From the NCBI GenBank assembly GCA_024508355.1, contig JAMZEJ010000001.1, positions 1-64,000 of the forward strand: a DNA stretch of 64,000 bases, written 5' to 3'. Every line of letters starts with the position of its first letter. The first letter of the stretch is position 1. The notes under the pieces were generated by a model, which searched no databases, was not told the origin of the DNA, and saw only the letters and a list, made by a program, of their open reading frames with translations. The translations under genes and the position numbers were made by a program. Shown piece by piece: positions 47,792 to 57,660 of the stretch. The DNA is from Rhizosaccharibacter radicis. Lineage in GTDB: Bacteria; Pseudomonadota; Alphaproteobacteria; Acetobacterales; Acetobacteraceae.

Positions 47792-48607
47792 TTGCCGCCC
47801 GACGCTGATCGCTCGCCCGCGGCCGCGCCCGACCACCGGCTCCGCGACGGGTTCGGACGCATCCGCGCGCGCATGGACGCCGCCCTCCGGGCGGCAGGGC
47901 GCCCGGCCGGGTCCGCGACCCTGGTCGCCGTGTCCAAGTTCCATCCCGCCGCGGCGGTGGAAGCGGCGGTGGCGCTCGGCCAGCGCTGCTTCGGCGAGAA
48001 CCGGGTGCAGGAAGCGGCCGCCAAGTTCCCTCCCTTGCGGGACCGGGTGCCCGACCTGCGGCTGCATCTCATCGGCGCCCTGCAGACCAACAAGGCCGAG
48101 GACGCGGTGCGGCTGTTCGACACCATCGAGGTGCTGGACCGTGCCCGGCTGTCGGACGCCATCGCCCGCGCCGCCGACCGGGTGGGGCGGCTGCCGGCAC
48201 TGCTGGTGCAGGTGAATATCGGCGACGAACCGCAGAAGGCGGGGATCGCCACGGCGGAGGCGGACCGGTTCCTCCGTACCCAGAAGGAGCGGTTCGGCGA
48301 CGCGCTGCGCGGCGTGATGTGCATCCCGCCGGCGGACGGGGACCCGATACCGTTCTTCCGCCGGATGGCCGCCCTTGCGTCCGCGCATGGGCTGCCCGAT
48401 CTGTCCATGGGCATGTCGGACGATTTCGAGCGCGCGATCGGGGAAGGAGCCACCCATGTCCGGGTCGGCACCGCCCTGTTCGGCGCGCGGCCCGACACGG
48501 CATCCCCGTCCGACACCGGCACTGGCACCGACGCTGGCACCGACGCTGGCACCGACATCGGCACCGGTGCCGGCCTCGATCATCCCGGCGCTGTTGCCGG
48601 AGCCTGA
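47792..48607 (+). CDS. yggS: PLP homeostasis protein, YggS family
   Basis: 271 residues. PLP-binding Lys49 in LVAVSKFHP; further blocks GQRCFGENRVQEAAAKF, LHLIGALQTNKAED, LVQVNIGDEPQKAG, LSMGMSDDFERAIGEGATHVRVGTALFG (in outline). YggS-type proteins bind PLP, have no known enzymatic reaction and help balance B6 vitamers. The last 35 residues are repeats (DTGTGTDAGTDAGTDIGTGA) beyond the family end. TTG at 47792 is the best start because the N-terminal helix DHRLRDGFGRIRARMDA is needed. Confidence 0.9.
   Translation: MPPDADRSPAAAPDHRLRDGFGRIRARMDAALRAAGRPAGSATLVAVSKFHPAAAVEAAVALGQRCFGENRVQEAAAKFPPLRDRVPDLRLHLIGALQTNKAEDAVRLFDTIEVLDRARLSDAIARAADRVGRLPALLVQVNIGDEPQKAGIATAEADRFLRTQKERFGDALRGVMCIPPADGDPIPFFRRMAALASAHGLPDLSMGMSDDFERAIGEGATHVRVGTALFGARPDTASPSDTGTGTDAGTDAGTDIGTGAGLDHPGAVAGA
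48512..48571 (+). repeat. 12-bp minisatellite at the yggS 3' end
   Basis: Five degenerate copies of GGCACCGACGCT encode the Gly-Thr-Asp-Ala-type tail. Two copies are identical (48524-48547). Confidence 0.85.
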
Positions 48608-48697
48608 GCCCCCGATGGAACGTTGCATCGCCCACGCCCGGCCATTCCGGCCGGCGTTTCGCTTCCGTTCCGGAGCTTCCACCATGAACGGCCGATC

Positions 48698-50674
48698 ATG
48701 AGCGACCTTTCCGGTCCGTCCGGGGCCACGGCCGCCGGTGTCTCCCTCGCCACCAGGCCGGGGCTCGATCCCGATGCCGAACCGGCGCCGGGATCGGGCC
48801 ACGGCCAGACGCGCTTCCGCACGGTGGGTGCCGCCTCGCTGCTCGGCGTGCTGGGCGTGGTGTACGGGGATATCGGCACCAGCCCGCTCTACGCGGTGAA
48901 ATCCACCATCCAGATCCTGAGCGCGCGCGATCCGTCGCCCTGGGAGATCCTGGGCATCGAGAGCCTGATCTTCTGGTCGCTGATCCTGGTGGTCACGGTG
49001 AAGTACGTGACGCTGGTGATGCGCGCCGACAACAACGGCGAGGGCGGCATCCTGTCGCTGGCCGCGCTGGCGCAGCGCGTGTCCCCCGGCAAGAGGCTGC
49101 GGCGGATCATGGCGTTGGTGGGCGTGATCGGCGCCTGCCTGTTCTTCGGCGACGGCACCATCACCCCGGCCATCTCCGTGCTTTCGGCGGTGGAAGGGCT
49201 GGAGGTGGCGCTGCCGCAGGCCACCGAGTTCGTGCTGCCGATCGCGGTGGTGGTGATCGTGGCGCTGTTCGCCCTGCAATGGCGGGGCACCGGCAGCGTC
49301 GGGCGCATCTTCGGGCCGGTGATGCTGCTGTGGTTCCTGGCGATCGGGCTGCTCGGGCTGGTGGAAACCGTCCGTGCGCCCTACGTGCTGCAGGCGCTGC
49401 TGCCGCACCACGCGGTGCTGTTCATCCTGCATCACGGTTGGATCGCCTTCATCGCGCTGGGCGCGGTGGTGCTGTCGGTCACGGGGGCGGAGGCCCTTTA
49501 CGCCGACATGGGCCATTTCGGTCGCAAGCCGATCCGGGTCGCCTGGCTGTTCTGCGTGCTGCCCTGCCTGATGCTCAACTATCTGGGACAGGGCGCGCTG
49601 ATCATCGCCGATCCGCGCGCCGCCCAGAACCCGTTCTACCTGCTGGCCCCCCCGGCGCTGCGGCTGCCGCTGGTGGTGCTGGCCACCATGGCCAGCGTGA
49701 TCGCCTCGCAGGCCATGATCACCGGCGCCTTCTCCATCGCCCGGCAGACCATCCAGCTCGGCTATTTCCCGCGCATGCGGGTGCTGCACACCAATGCCGA
49801 CGAGGAAGGCCAGATCTACGTGCCGCAGATCAACCGCGCCCTGATGGTGGGCGTGCTGCTGCTGGTGCTGGCGTTCCGTTCCTCCGACAACCTGGCCGCC
49901 GCCTACGGCATCGCCGTCACCGGCACCTTCATGTGCACCTGCATCCTGGCGACCGTGGTGTTCCGGCGGGTGTACGGCTGGTCGCGCTTCGCCGCCGTGG
50001 GCGTGTTCGGCGGCTTCTTCCTGATCGACACGGTGTTCTTCGCCGCCAACGCGCTCAAGATCCCGCAAGGGGGATGGGTGCCGGTGCTGCTGGGCATCGT
50101 GCTCACCACGCTGATGACCACCTGGAAGAACGGCCGCGGGCTGGTGCTGGCGCGCTGGCGCCAGGACAGCATGCCGCTCGCCTCGTTCCTGGCCCGGCTG
50201 CCGCAGTCGCGCACGCTCCGGGTGCCGGGCATCGCCATCTTCCTCACCGCCAACGCCGAGTACGTGCCGGCCTGCCTGCTGCACAACCTCAAGCACAACA
50301 AGGTGCTGCACGAGCGCCTGCTGTTCGTGACCCTGCAGAACCTCGACCAGCCCGAGGCCGACCCGGACGGGCGCATGATGGTGGAGGAGCTCGGCCCCGG
50401 CATCCACCGCGTCACGCTCCGCTACGGCTTCATGGAAAGCCCCAACGTGCCGCGCGCGCTGGACGGGCTGAAGGCGCAGGGCGTCCAGTTCGACGCCATG
50501 CAGGCCTCCTACTTCGTGAACCGGGAGGTGTTCGTGCGCGCCACCATCCCCAAGATGCCGTTGTGGCGCATGTCGCTGTTCCTGGTGATGGCGCGCAACG
50601 CGGTGCCGGCGATCGAATTCTTCCGGATCCCGTCCGACCGCGTGGTGGAGCTGGGCGTCCGGGTCGCCATCTGA
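48698..50674 (+). CDS. kup: potassium uptake protein Kup
   Basis: Proton-coupled low-affinity K+ importer of the KUP/HAK family, 658 residues with about 12 transmembrane helices and a soluble C-terminal domain. Signature blocks: [54 protein letters not shown] and [12 protein letters not shown]-like [17 protein letters not shown] 48698 starts just before the N-terminal region; the open frame upstream is not used. hemW follows after 8 bp. Confidence 0.97.
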   Translation: MSDLSGPSGATAAGVSLATRPGLDPDAEPAPGSGHGQTRFRTVGAASLLGVLGVVYGDIGTSPLYAVKSTIQILSARDPSPWEILGIESLIFWSLILVVTVKYVTLVMRADNNGEGGILSLAALAQRVSPGKRLRRIMALVGVIGACLFFGDGTITPAISVLSAVEGLEVALPQATEFVLPIAVVVIVALFALQWRGTGSVGRIFGPVMLLWFLAIGLLGLVETVRAPYVLQALLPHHAVLFILHHGWIAFIALGAVVLSVTGAEALYADMGHFGRKPIRVAWLFCVLPCLMLNYLGQGALIIADPRAAQNPFYLLAPPALRLPLVVLATMASVIASQAMITGAFSIARQTIQLGYFPRMRVLHTNADEEGQIYVPQINRALMVGVLLLVLAFRSSDNLAAAYGIAVTGTFMCTCILATVVFRRVYGWSRFAAVGVFGGFFLIDTVFFAANALKIPQGGWVPVLLGIVLTTLMTTWKNGRGLVLARWRQDSMPLASFLARLPQSRTLRVPGIAIFLTANAEYVPACLLHNLKHNKVLHERLLFVTLQNLDQPEADPDGRMMVEELGPGIHRVTLRYGFMESPNVPRALDGLKAQGVQFDAMQASYFVNREVFVRATIPKMPLWRMSLFLVMARNAVPAIEFFRIPSDRVVELGVRVAI

Positions 50675-50682
50675 ACCCCACC

Positions 50683-51957
50683 ATGCTTCCGGACCCGGAC
50701 GACATCGCGGCCGCCGGCGCCCCGGAGCCGATCGCGCTCTATCTGCACTGGCCGTTCTGCCTGGCCAAATGCCCGTATTGCGACTTCAACAGCCATGTGC
50801 GCGAGCGCATCCCCGCCGGGCGCTTCGTGGCCGCGCTGCGCCGCGAGCTCCGGCACGAGGCGGCGCGCATCGGACGCCGGCCGCTCGCCTCGATCTTCTT
50901 CGGCGGCGGCACGCCGAGCCTGATGCCCCCCGAGGGCGTGGCGGCGCTGATCGCGGACGCCCGCGGCCTGTTCGAGCCGCGGCCCGACCTCGAGATCACG
51001 CTGGAGGCCAATCCCACCAGCGTCGAGACCGGACGGCTGCGGGCGTTCCGCGAGGCTGGCGTCAACCGGGTGTCGATGGGCATCCAGAGCCTGGACGACG
51101 ACGCGCTGCGCCGGCTGGGGCGCGAGCACTCGGCGGCGGACGCCGTCCGGGCGCTGGAACAAGCGCGGGCGATCTTTCCCCGGCTGTCGTTCGACCTGAT
51201 CTATGCCCGCCCGGGCCAGACGCTCGCCGGCTGGCGGGCCGAGCTGGACCGGGCGCTCGCCCTCGCGGCCGACCATCTGTCGCTCTACCAGCTCACGGTG
51301 GAACCCGGCACCCGCTTCGAGGCCGAGCACCGAGCCGGGCGGCTCCTGCTGCCGCCCGACGAGCTGGGAGCCGCGCTCTATACCGAGACCGCGGCGGTCG
51401 CCGCCCGGCATGGGCTCGAAGCCTACGAGGTGTCGAACTATGCCCGTCCCGGCGCGGAAAGCCGGCACAACCTCGCCTATTGGCGCTATGGCGACTACGC
51501 GGGCATCGGCCCCGGGGCGCATGGCCGGCTGTCCCTGGCGGACGCGGACGGCATCCGCCGCCTGTTCGCCACCCGCCGGCACCGGGCGCCGGAACCCTGG
51601 GCCGAGCGGGTGGAACGGGACGGCACCGGGCTCAGGAGCCAGGAGCGGCTGGACGCACCGGATCCCGCGCGCGAGATGCTGCTGATGGGGCTGCGGCTGC
51701 GCGAGGGGATCGACAGCCGGCGCTTCCGGGCCCGCACCGGCACCGCGCTGCTGGACGCGGTCGATCCCGCTATGCTCGAGGCATGCCTGGAGGAAGGCTA
51801 TCTGCGCTGGCAGCCCCGGTCCGGCGCGTCGGCCGGCGGCGGATTGGTCGGCGGCGGACCGGCCTTGGGCCGCAACGACTGGCACGATCATTGCCTTGCC
51901 GCCACGGATGAGGGACGGCTGAGGCTGGACGCGCTGCTGCCGGTTCTCGTGCGCTGA
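50683..51957 (+). CDS. hemW: radical SAM heme chaperone HemW
   Basis: 424 residues. Radical SAM cluster C26-x3-C30-x2-C33 in LHWPFCLAKCPYCDFNSH, SAM-binding FFGGGTPSLM and SMGIQSLDDDALRRLGR, and a C-terminal HemN-type domain. It lacks the extra N-terminal motif of true anaerobic coproporphyrinogen oxidase HemN and so fits HemW, which delivers heme to respiratory enzymes. The ATG at 50683 follows kup by 8 bp. Confidence 0.93.
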   Translation: MLPDPDDIAAAGAPEPIALYLHWPFCLAKCPYCDFNSHVRERIPAGRFVAALRRELRHEAARIGRRPLASIFFGGGTPSLMPPEGVAALIADARGLFEPRPDLEITLEANPTSVETGRLRAFREAGVNRVSMGIQSLDDDALRRLGREHSAADAVRALEQARAIFPRLSFDLIYARPGQTLAGWRAELDRALALAADHLSLYQLTVEPGTRFEAEHRAGRLLLPPDELGAALYTETAAVAARHGLEAYEVSNYARPGAESRHNLAYWRYGDYAGIGPGAHGRLSLADADGIRRLFATRRHRAPEPWAERVERDGTGLRSQERLDAPDPAREMLLMGLRLREGIDSRRFRARTGTALLDAVDPAMLEACLEEGYLRWQPRSGASAGGGLVGGGPALGRNDWHDHCLAATDEGRLRLDALLPVLVR

Positions 51958-52018
51958 CGCCTCCGGGCCGATCCCATCCCCATCGTTCCGCCCTCCGACA
52001 CAGGACCCGATCACCCGC

Positions 52019-53272
52019 ATGACGCTTCTTCCGCGCTTCCTGGCCCGTACCGTCGCAGCACCGGAGTGCGTTGGCCGGGCGCAGCCCGGCACCGCCTCCT
52101 TCCGCCGCCGGCTGCTCGCGGTGGCGGCCGCCGCGCCGATGCTGCTCGCGGGGACCGCCGCCGCCCGGGCCCAGGACGGGGCCCGCGCGGCGCCGGCGGC
52201 GGACGCCGGGGGCGCTCCGATGCTGGTGATCGAGGACAACGATTTCCTGGGTCCGGGCGGCTCCGACATCCAGTCCGCGATCCCGCTGCTGGCGAACCCG
52301 AAGGTGAAGGTGCTGGGCTTCACCGTGGCCACGGGGGACGGCTGGGAAAACGCCGAAGCCGCGCACCTGCTGCGCTTCCTGGAGATCGCCAAACGCACGG
52401 ACGTCCCGGTGGCGGATGGCGCGGTGTATCCGCTGATCAACAGCGTCGAGCGCATGAAGCTGTGGGAAAAGCAGTACGGCACCATCCCCTGGAAGGGCGC
52501 CTGGGGCGCGCTCGGCTCCATCGACGACGTGCCGCACGAGCAGCCGCCCCTGCCGGACCTGCCCGAAGGCCGGCCCTCGACCCGCACCGCCCGCGAAAAC
52601 GCGGCGGCCTTCCTGATCCGGGAAGTGCACGCCCACCCGCACCAGGTCACGATCGTCGAGACCGGGCCGATGACCAACCTGGCGCTCGCCATCCGCACCG
52701 ATCCCACCTTCGCCGCCGACGCCCGGCAGCTGGTGTTCATGGGCGGCCTGCTGGACCGCAACATGATGGCGGTCACCGGCAACGCCGACTGGGCGTCGGA
52801 CTTCAACTTCATCTTCGATCCGGAAGCCGCGCACATCGCGCTCACGGCGCCCTGGCCGCGCATCGTGTCGCTGGGCAACGTGGCCGACGCGGTGATGATG
52901 GACGACGCCCTGATGAACCGCATCCACGCGGTGAAGACCCCCGTCACCGACTATCTCAAGCGGTTCCAGGCGCCCCTGCCGCTGTGGGACGAGATGGCCA
53001 CGGCCGTGGCGGTGGATCCCGGGCTGATCCGCAACAGCACGGAAGCCTTCATGGACGTGGACATCGCCGACGGCCCCGACTACGGCCGCGCCCACGTGTG
53101 GAAGAAGGAGCTGGCGCCCCGGAACATGGGGCTGCAACCGGTGATCGTGGTGGACCGTATCGACGAGAAGCGCTTCGTGGACGGCTTCGTGCGCGACGCC
53201 CAGCGCCTCGGCACGCCGGGGGGCGCCGCGCCAGGCACCGATCGTTCCGCCGAGCATCCCCCCGGTCGCTGA
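52019..53272 (+). CDS. exported nucleoside hydrolase-like protein
   Basis: 417 residues. A signal with twin Arg (FRRRLLAVAAAAPMLLAG) ends around residue 52, so the protein is probably periplasmic and may use the Tat system. The mature part is an IUNH-type fold: VIEDNDFLGPGGSDIQSAIPLL (in place of DxDxGxDD), VLGFTVATGDGWENAEAA, VETGPMTNLALAIR and FNFIFDPEAAHIAL. Related proteins hydrolyse nucleosides or are uncharacterised; the metal site differs from the classical one but resembles a known subfamily. Confidence 0.85.
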   Translation: MTLLPRFLARTVAAPECVGRAQPGTASFRRRLLAVAAAAPMLLAGTAAARAQDGARAAPAADAGGAPMLVIEDNDFLGPGGSDIQSAIPLLANPKVKVLGFTVATGDGWENAEAAHLLRFLEIAKRTDVPVADGAVYPLINSVERMKLWEKQYGTIPWKGAWGALGSIDDVPHEQPPLPDLPEGRPSTRTARENAAAFLIREVHAHPHQVTIVETGPMTNLALAIRTDPTFAADARQLVFMGGLLDRNMMAVTGNADWASDFNFIFDPEAAHIALTAPWPRIVSLGNVADAVMMDDALMNRIHAVKTPVTDYLKRFQAPLPLWDEMATAVAVDPGLIRNSTEAFMDVDIADGPDYGRAHVWKKELAPRNMGLQPVIVVDRIDEKRFVDGFVRDAQRLGTPGGAAPGTDRSAEHPPGR

Positions 53273-53318
53273 ACGGCGTTCGGGTCCGCTTCCTTCCCGT
53301 TCCATCCCGGAGCAACGC

Positions 53319-54149
53319 TTGTCTGCATCCGTTCCGCGCTCCGGTTCCCCCGTCCGCGCGTCCATCGTGCTGGTGATCGGCGCCGCGCGCGGGCTGGGGC
53401 TCGCGATGGCGCGGTGCTGGCTCGATCGGGGCGCGGAGGTGATCGCCACCGTGCGCGATCCGGCGAGCCCGGGCGACGGGCTGCTCGCGCTGAGGGCGCA
53501 GCACGGCGCCCGCCTGGTGATCGAGGACGTCGACGTGATGCACGAGGAACGCATCGACGCCCTGCGCGACCGGGTGGCCCAGCGCCTCCGCGGCCGCCGG
53601 CTGGACGTGCTGCTGGTGAATGCCGGCATGACCAGCCTGCCGGGCCGCCCGGTGGACCGGATCGCCACCGCCGATTTCAACTGGGTGATGAACAGCAACG
53701 CCCTCGGGCCGATGCGGGCGGTGGTCCGGCTGGCACCGTTGTTGTCGGTCCCGGCGAGCGCGGCCGGCATCGCGACCGACATGCCGAGCCCGGCGTCGGA
53801 CCGGGGCGCGGTGGCGGTGATGTCGGCCGATCCGGGCACCGGGAACGGTGGGGGCGGCGCCGAGATCTTCCTCGCCAGCAAGGCGGCGTTGAACGCTCTG
53901 CTGCGGGGATATGCCGCCCGCCAGTCCCCGGCCGGCCCGGCGATCCTGGCGCTGTCGCCTGGGGATTGCGGCCAGGGGGATTGCGGCGCCGGCCCGGAAG
54001 GCACCGACGACCCGCCGGACGCCGCACGCCGTGCGGAAGCGCTCGTCGCCGCCATCGAGGCGCGCCGCGCCGACGCCGCGCCGCAGGAGCCATCCGCCGG
54101 AAGCCGGGCGCTGCTCATCGACGCCGACAACAGGATCGTGCCGTGGTAG
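53319..54149 (+). CDS. SDR-family protein lacking catalytic Tyr
   Basis: 276 residues. Rossmann glycine motif GAARGLG (21-27), NAG at 101-103 and Ser169 (VMSAD) fit short-chain dehydrogenases. The YxxxK motif reads F184-LAS-K188, so the catalytic Tyr is Phe. The C-terminal third has an unusual low-complexity loop (CGQGDCGAGPEGTDD). TTG start with CCGGAGC upstream. It could be an inactive or altered oxidoreductase. Confidence 0.8.
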   Translation: MSASVPRSGSPVRASIVLVIGAARGLGLAMARCWLDRGAEVIATVRDPASPGDGLLALRAQHGARLVIEDVDVMHEERIDALRDRVAQRLRGRRLDVLLVNAGMTSLPGRPVDRIATADFNWVMNSNALGPMRAVVRLAPLLSVPASAAGIATDMPSPASDRGAVAVMSADPGTGNGGGGAEIFLASKAALNALLRGYAARQSPAGPAILALSPGDCGQGDCGAGPEGTDDPPDAARRAEALVAAIEARRADAAPQEPSAGSRALLIDADNRIVPW

Positions 54150-54192
54150 GCCGCCTCCGCACCGGCCACCGTCCGGGACGAGGGGCCGAGCC

Positions 54193-54627
54193 ATGCTGCA
54201 TCTGATCAAGCTGGCGGTCGGCGCCACCGGTCCCGAGGATCTGGCCGAGCGCCAGGCGGTCCGGGCCCGCGAGGTGCCGTTCCATGAGGGGCTGCCCTTC
54301 TTCCGCACCCGCTCCTTCCCCCGGCGGCATGCGGAGATCCTGGCCGGCGGCTCGATCTTCTGGGTGATCGGCGGCCTGCTGCTGTGCCGGCAGGAGATCG
54401 CCGCCATCGTGGAAGACAAGCGCGACGACGGCACGCCCTGCACCGGCGTTCGTCTCCATCCCCCCGTGATCCCGGTGACGCCGCGCGCGGTCCGGCCGTT
54501 CCAGGGCTGGCGCTACCTCACGGTGGCGGATGCGCCGTCCGATCTCGCCCGGGGAAATGCCGCCCGCGGCGACGAGGTCCTGCCGCCGCGGCTCCGTCGC
54601 GAGCTTGTGGCGCTGTGCCTGTTGTGA
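54193..54627 (+). CDS. DUF1489 family protein
   Basis: 144 residues. The start MLHLIKLAVGATGPEDLAERQAVR and the FWVIGGLLLCRQEIAAIVEDKRDDGTPC segment match the alphaproteobacterial DUF1489 family (given in outline). No function is known. GAG before ATG 54193 is a weak ribosome-binding site. It follows the SDR gene by 43 bp. Confidence 0.88.
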   Translation: MLHLIKLAVGATGPEDLAERQAVRAREVPFHEGLPFFRTRSFPRRHAEILAGGSIFWVIGGLLLCRQEIAAIVEDKRDDGTPCTGVRLHPPVIPVTPRAVRPFQGWRYLTVADAPSDLARGNAARGDEVLPPRLRRELVALCLL

Positions 54628-54982
54628 GGGCTCCCGCCCGCGGCGTTTCTTCCTGCCCGCCATCCACCGGGGTCGGGACGCCCCGGCATCCCCGCCCCCT
54701 CGGCCGACGCAGTCGCTGCCATCGTTCTCCGACAGCCGGTGCTCCGGGGACGATGAACGCCTTGCCGAGCCGCACGGGAGCCTTGTGCCGCCCGCCCCCG
54801 ATCGAGGACCTCCGGTGGACGACACCTTCCGGTGGCGGGAGGCCGCGATCCGTCGATCCAGGCGCCCCGCCGTGGATCGTCCGGTCGCTGTCCGACACCC
54901 CCGGATCCGGTCCCGGCGCGGGCGATCCTGGGCACGACAAGGGCGAGGGAGCAGCGGCGGCGCCTGCCTCGCAGCGATCCGG
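54628..54982. other. 355-bp spacer before the MOSC gene
   Basis: No gene or clear motif. Open frames here are overlapping and biased. Confidence 0.35.
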
Positions 54983-55699
54983 ATGCCGAGCGGCGAGAAA
55001 ACCGCGATCGTCCCTGCCGCGCCGCTCCCGGCCCGTCGGGCGCCGCCGCCGGTGAGCGCTCGCGATCCGGCCGGCCCGGGAATCGCTCCCGACAGCCCGC
55101 TGGCCCGGCTGCTCGACGCGCCGATGCGGCCGGGGCGGCTCTGCTGGATCGGGCTGCGCACCGCCCGGCGTGGCGCCGTCGCGCAGGCGGATCGAGCGGT
55201 TCTCGATCCGGCCACCGGCCTGGAGGGCGACCGCTGGGCCGGGCGGCCGGGCGGCGCGAGGCAGGTGACGATCCTGGCGCGGGAGTCGCTCGCGGCGATC
55301 GCGGCGCATCTGGGCCGGGCCGCACTCGATCCCGCGCTGCTCCGGCGCAACCTGCTGGTGGAAGGCATCAACCTGATGGCCCTGCGCGGCCGGGCGGTCC
55401 GCATCGGCGGCGCGGTGCTGGCCGTCACGGGGGATTGTCATCCGTGTTCGCGCATGGAGGAGGTGCTGGGACCGGGCGGCTACAACGCGGTGCGCGGCCA
55501 TGGCGGCCTCACCGCGCGGGTGGTGCTGGGCGGCGTCATCAGGCTCGGCGATCCGGTCTGCCGCCTGTTGTCCGACCCCGGAGATCCGGGGACGACCGCC
55601 GGTCCGCACGCGCCGCCACCCCGGACCGCTGTGGCAGATCGGCACGAGGCGGACGCAAAACCGCATTGGAACAGCCCGCGTCCTTCAACCTCCGATTGA
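54983..55699 (+). CDS. MOSC-domain sulfurtransferase-like protein
   Basis: 238 residues from ATG 54983; a GTG at 55052 is an alternative and the first 30 residues are weak. MOSC core: LEGDRWAGRPGGARQVTIL, RNLLVEGINLMAL, and the conserved Cys in VTGDCHPCSRMEEVLGPGGYNAVRGHGGL (in outline). MOSC proteins carry or transfer sulfur or bind molybdenum cofactor. The C-terminal 40 residues are Pro/Ala/Asp-rich. Confidence 0.83.
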   Translation: MPSGEKTAIVPAAPLPARRAPPPVSARDPAGPGIAPDSPLARLLDAPMRPGRLCWIGLRTARRGAVAQADRAVLDPATGLEGDRWAGRPGGARQVTILARESLAAIAAHLGRAALDPALLRRNLLVEGINLMALRGRAVRIGGAVLAVTGDCHPCSRMEEVLGPGGYNAVRGHGGLTARVVLGGVIRLGDPVCRLLSDPGDPGTTAGPHAPPPRTAVADRHEADAKPHWNSPRPSTSD

Positions 55700-55733
55700 T
55701 CCGGCCGCGCGGCCGCCGCACCATGAAGCGGCC

Positions 55734-57215
55734 ATGCATCCCGCCCTTCCGCGGCGAAGCCGGGCGTCCGGGCCCGCGCTCCGGCGCCTCCTGCCGCTCC
55801 TGCCGCTGCTCTGCGTGCTGGCCGCCTGCGGCGGCGGGCGCGGAAGCCGGACGGCCTCCTACGATCCTTCGGGCCGCATCTATCCGGAACCGGGTCCCCC
55901 CGGCGATCCGTGGCGCCCCTATATCGCCGCCGCCGCCAGCCGGTTCAGCGTGCCGCAGCAATGGATCCGCGCGGTGATGCACCAGGAATCCGGCGGCCAC
56001 GAATATCAGAACGGCCAGCCCATCACGTCCGGCGCCGGCGCCATGGGGCTGATGCAGCTGATGCCCGCGACCTATGCCGAGCTGCAGGACCAGTACGGCC
56101 TCGGGTCGGACCCGTACGAGCCGCACGACAACATCATGGCCGGCACCGCCTACATCAACCAGATGTACCGCAAATACGGCGCCCCGGCCTTCCTGGCGGC
56201 CTACAATGCCGGGCCGCAAAGGCTGGAAGACTACCTGGCCGGGCGGTCGCGCCTGCCCAACGAGACCGTGAACTACGTCGCCTCCATCGCGCCCAATCTC
56301 GGCACGGAGATCGCGATGACCGGGCCGCTCGCCGCCTATGCCACCGGCGGGGGGGCGCCGGACTATGCCGCGCCGTCCTACACGACCCCGAGCGGCGCCC
56401 CGATCCGGCTCGCCAGCGCCCGCGTCCGCCGCCGTGGCGGGGGCGGGGGCGCCTGCTGGCACGATCCGGACGCGGCCTATGATCCGGATGCGCCCTGCCA
56501 GACGCCTCCCGTGCCGTCCTACGCGGCACCATCCCCTGCGCCCGCCTACGCGGCCGGCGGCACGACGGCGGCGGTGCAGCTCGTATCCGCCCGGATGCCG
56601 GTGCGACAGGCCGCGAATTGCTGGCACGATCCGGATGCGGCGTTCGATCCGGACGCGCCCTGCCAGGCGCCCCCACCCGTCGCACCTCCGCCCGCGTCGT
56701 TGCCGGCTGGCTCCGGCGCGCCGGCCGCCGTCGCGGCGGCGGCACCCGAGCTGGACGGCGACGGCATGCCGGTGGCGACCGCGCCACCGATCGGCACCGC
56801 CCTGGCCGTCGCCCCCCCGCCCGCTTCCCGTCCGGCGGCGTTCATCGGCCCCGCCCCGTATCGCGTGGCGTCCACCCGTCCGGTCTATGCCCCCGTGCGC
56901 CCCGTGTCGGCCGCGGTTCCGGTGGCTGCTTCTCCCATGGCCGCTTCCCGGGGGGTGACCAGCGGACCGTGGTCGATCCAGGTGGGGGCTTTCAACTCGG
57001 TCAGCCAGGCGCGCTTCGCCACCACCATGGCCCGGCAGGCCGCGTTCCGGCAGCTCGCCGGCACCCAGAGCGTGGTGCAGCCCACAGCGCCGTTCGGCGG
57101 TGCCGTTCTGTATCGCGCCCGCCTCGCCGGACTGGCACGCGCGGACGCCGGACAGGCCTGCGCCGCCCTGCGCGGCCAGTCCATCCCCTGCATGGTGGTG
57201 TCGCCCGGCGGCTAG
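55734..57215 (+). CDS. lytic transglycosylase lipoprotein with SPOR domain
   Basis: 493 residues. Signal with lipobox LAAC (Cys32), SLT lysozyme-like domain (about 60-190) with catalytic Glu85 (HQESGG), GAMGLMQLMP and YNAGP motifs. A Pro/Ala-rich linker carries two copies of CWHDPDAA-[YF]-DPDAPCQ (241-256, 296-311). A C-terminal SPOR domain (about 415-493, GPWSIQVGAF) binds denuded peptidoglycan. It probably cleaves septal peptidoglycan at the outer membrane. Confidence 0.92.
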   Translation: MHPALPRRSRASGPALRRLLPLLPLLCVLAACGGGRGSRTASYDPSGRIYPEPGPPGDPWRPYIAAAASRFSVPQQWIRAVMHQESGGHEYQNGQPITSGAGAMGLMQLMPATYAELQDQYGLGSDPYEPHDNIMAGTAYINQMYRKYGAPAFLAAYNAGPQRLEDYLAGRSRLPNETVNYVASIAPNLGTEIAMTGPLAAYATGGGAPDYAAPSYTTPSGAPIRLASARVRRRGGGGGACWHDPDAAYDPDAPCQTPPVPSYAAPSPAPAYAAGGTTAAVQLVSARMPVRQAANCWHDPDAAFDPDAPCQAPPPVAPPPASLPAGSGAPAAVAAAAPELDGDGMPVATAPPIGTALAVAPPPASRPAAFIGPAPYRVASTRPVYAPVRPVSAAVPVAASPMAASRGVTSGPWSIQVGAFNSVSQARFATTMARQAAFRQLAGTQSVVQPTAPFGGAVLYRARLAGLARADAGQACAALRGQSIPCMVVSPGG

Positions 57216-57660
57216 CGGGGAACCGGACGCCCGGCCCCGCCGCGGCAGGCTGCCTCCACCGCAGGTCCCACCGGCGGGACCTTGTTTCGCCACCGGCTGC
57301 GAACCCGACATCCGTCCGGCCCCGATGTCGCCCGGCCCGTTGCCCTCCGGTTCGACACCGACCGGCCGCCGTGTCCGAGGCGGCCCGGCTGCTGGTTCCA
57401 CGCGCTTGCTTCCGGCCGCACGACATGGCGGCGGAGAAATCCGGACGCCCCCGCCGTCTCCCGCCCGGCGCCGCAGGAGGCGGTGCCTCGACGGCCCGGC
57501 AGCCCCCAGACCCGTTGCCGGAAGGGGCGCCGGTTCTTCGGTGACGGTCCGGCGGCGACGGACCCGTGGCGATGGACGCGTGGCAATGGACCCGCGGCGG
57601 CGAACCGTTCGGCCCCGCGCGCCGTTGCGTCGGCCAGCAGGACCGTAAGGATGCCGTTCC
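57216..57660. other. 445-bp spacer after the SLT-SPOR gene
   Basis: No supported gene or obvious terminator. AAGGA upstream of 57661 serves the next gene. Confidence 0.35.
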
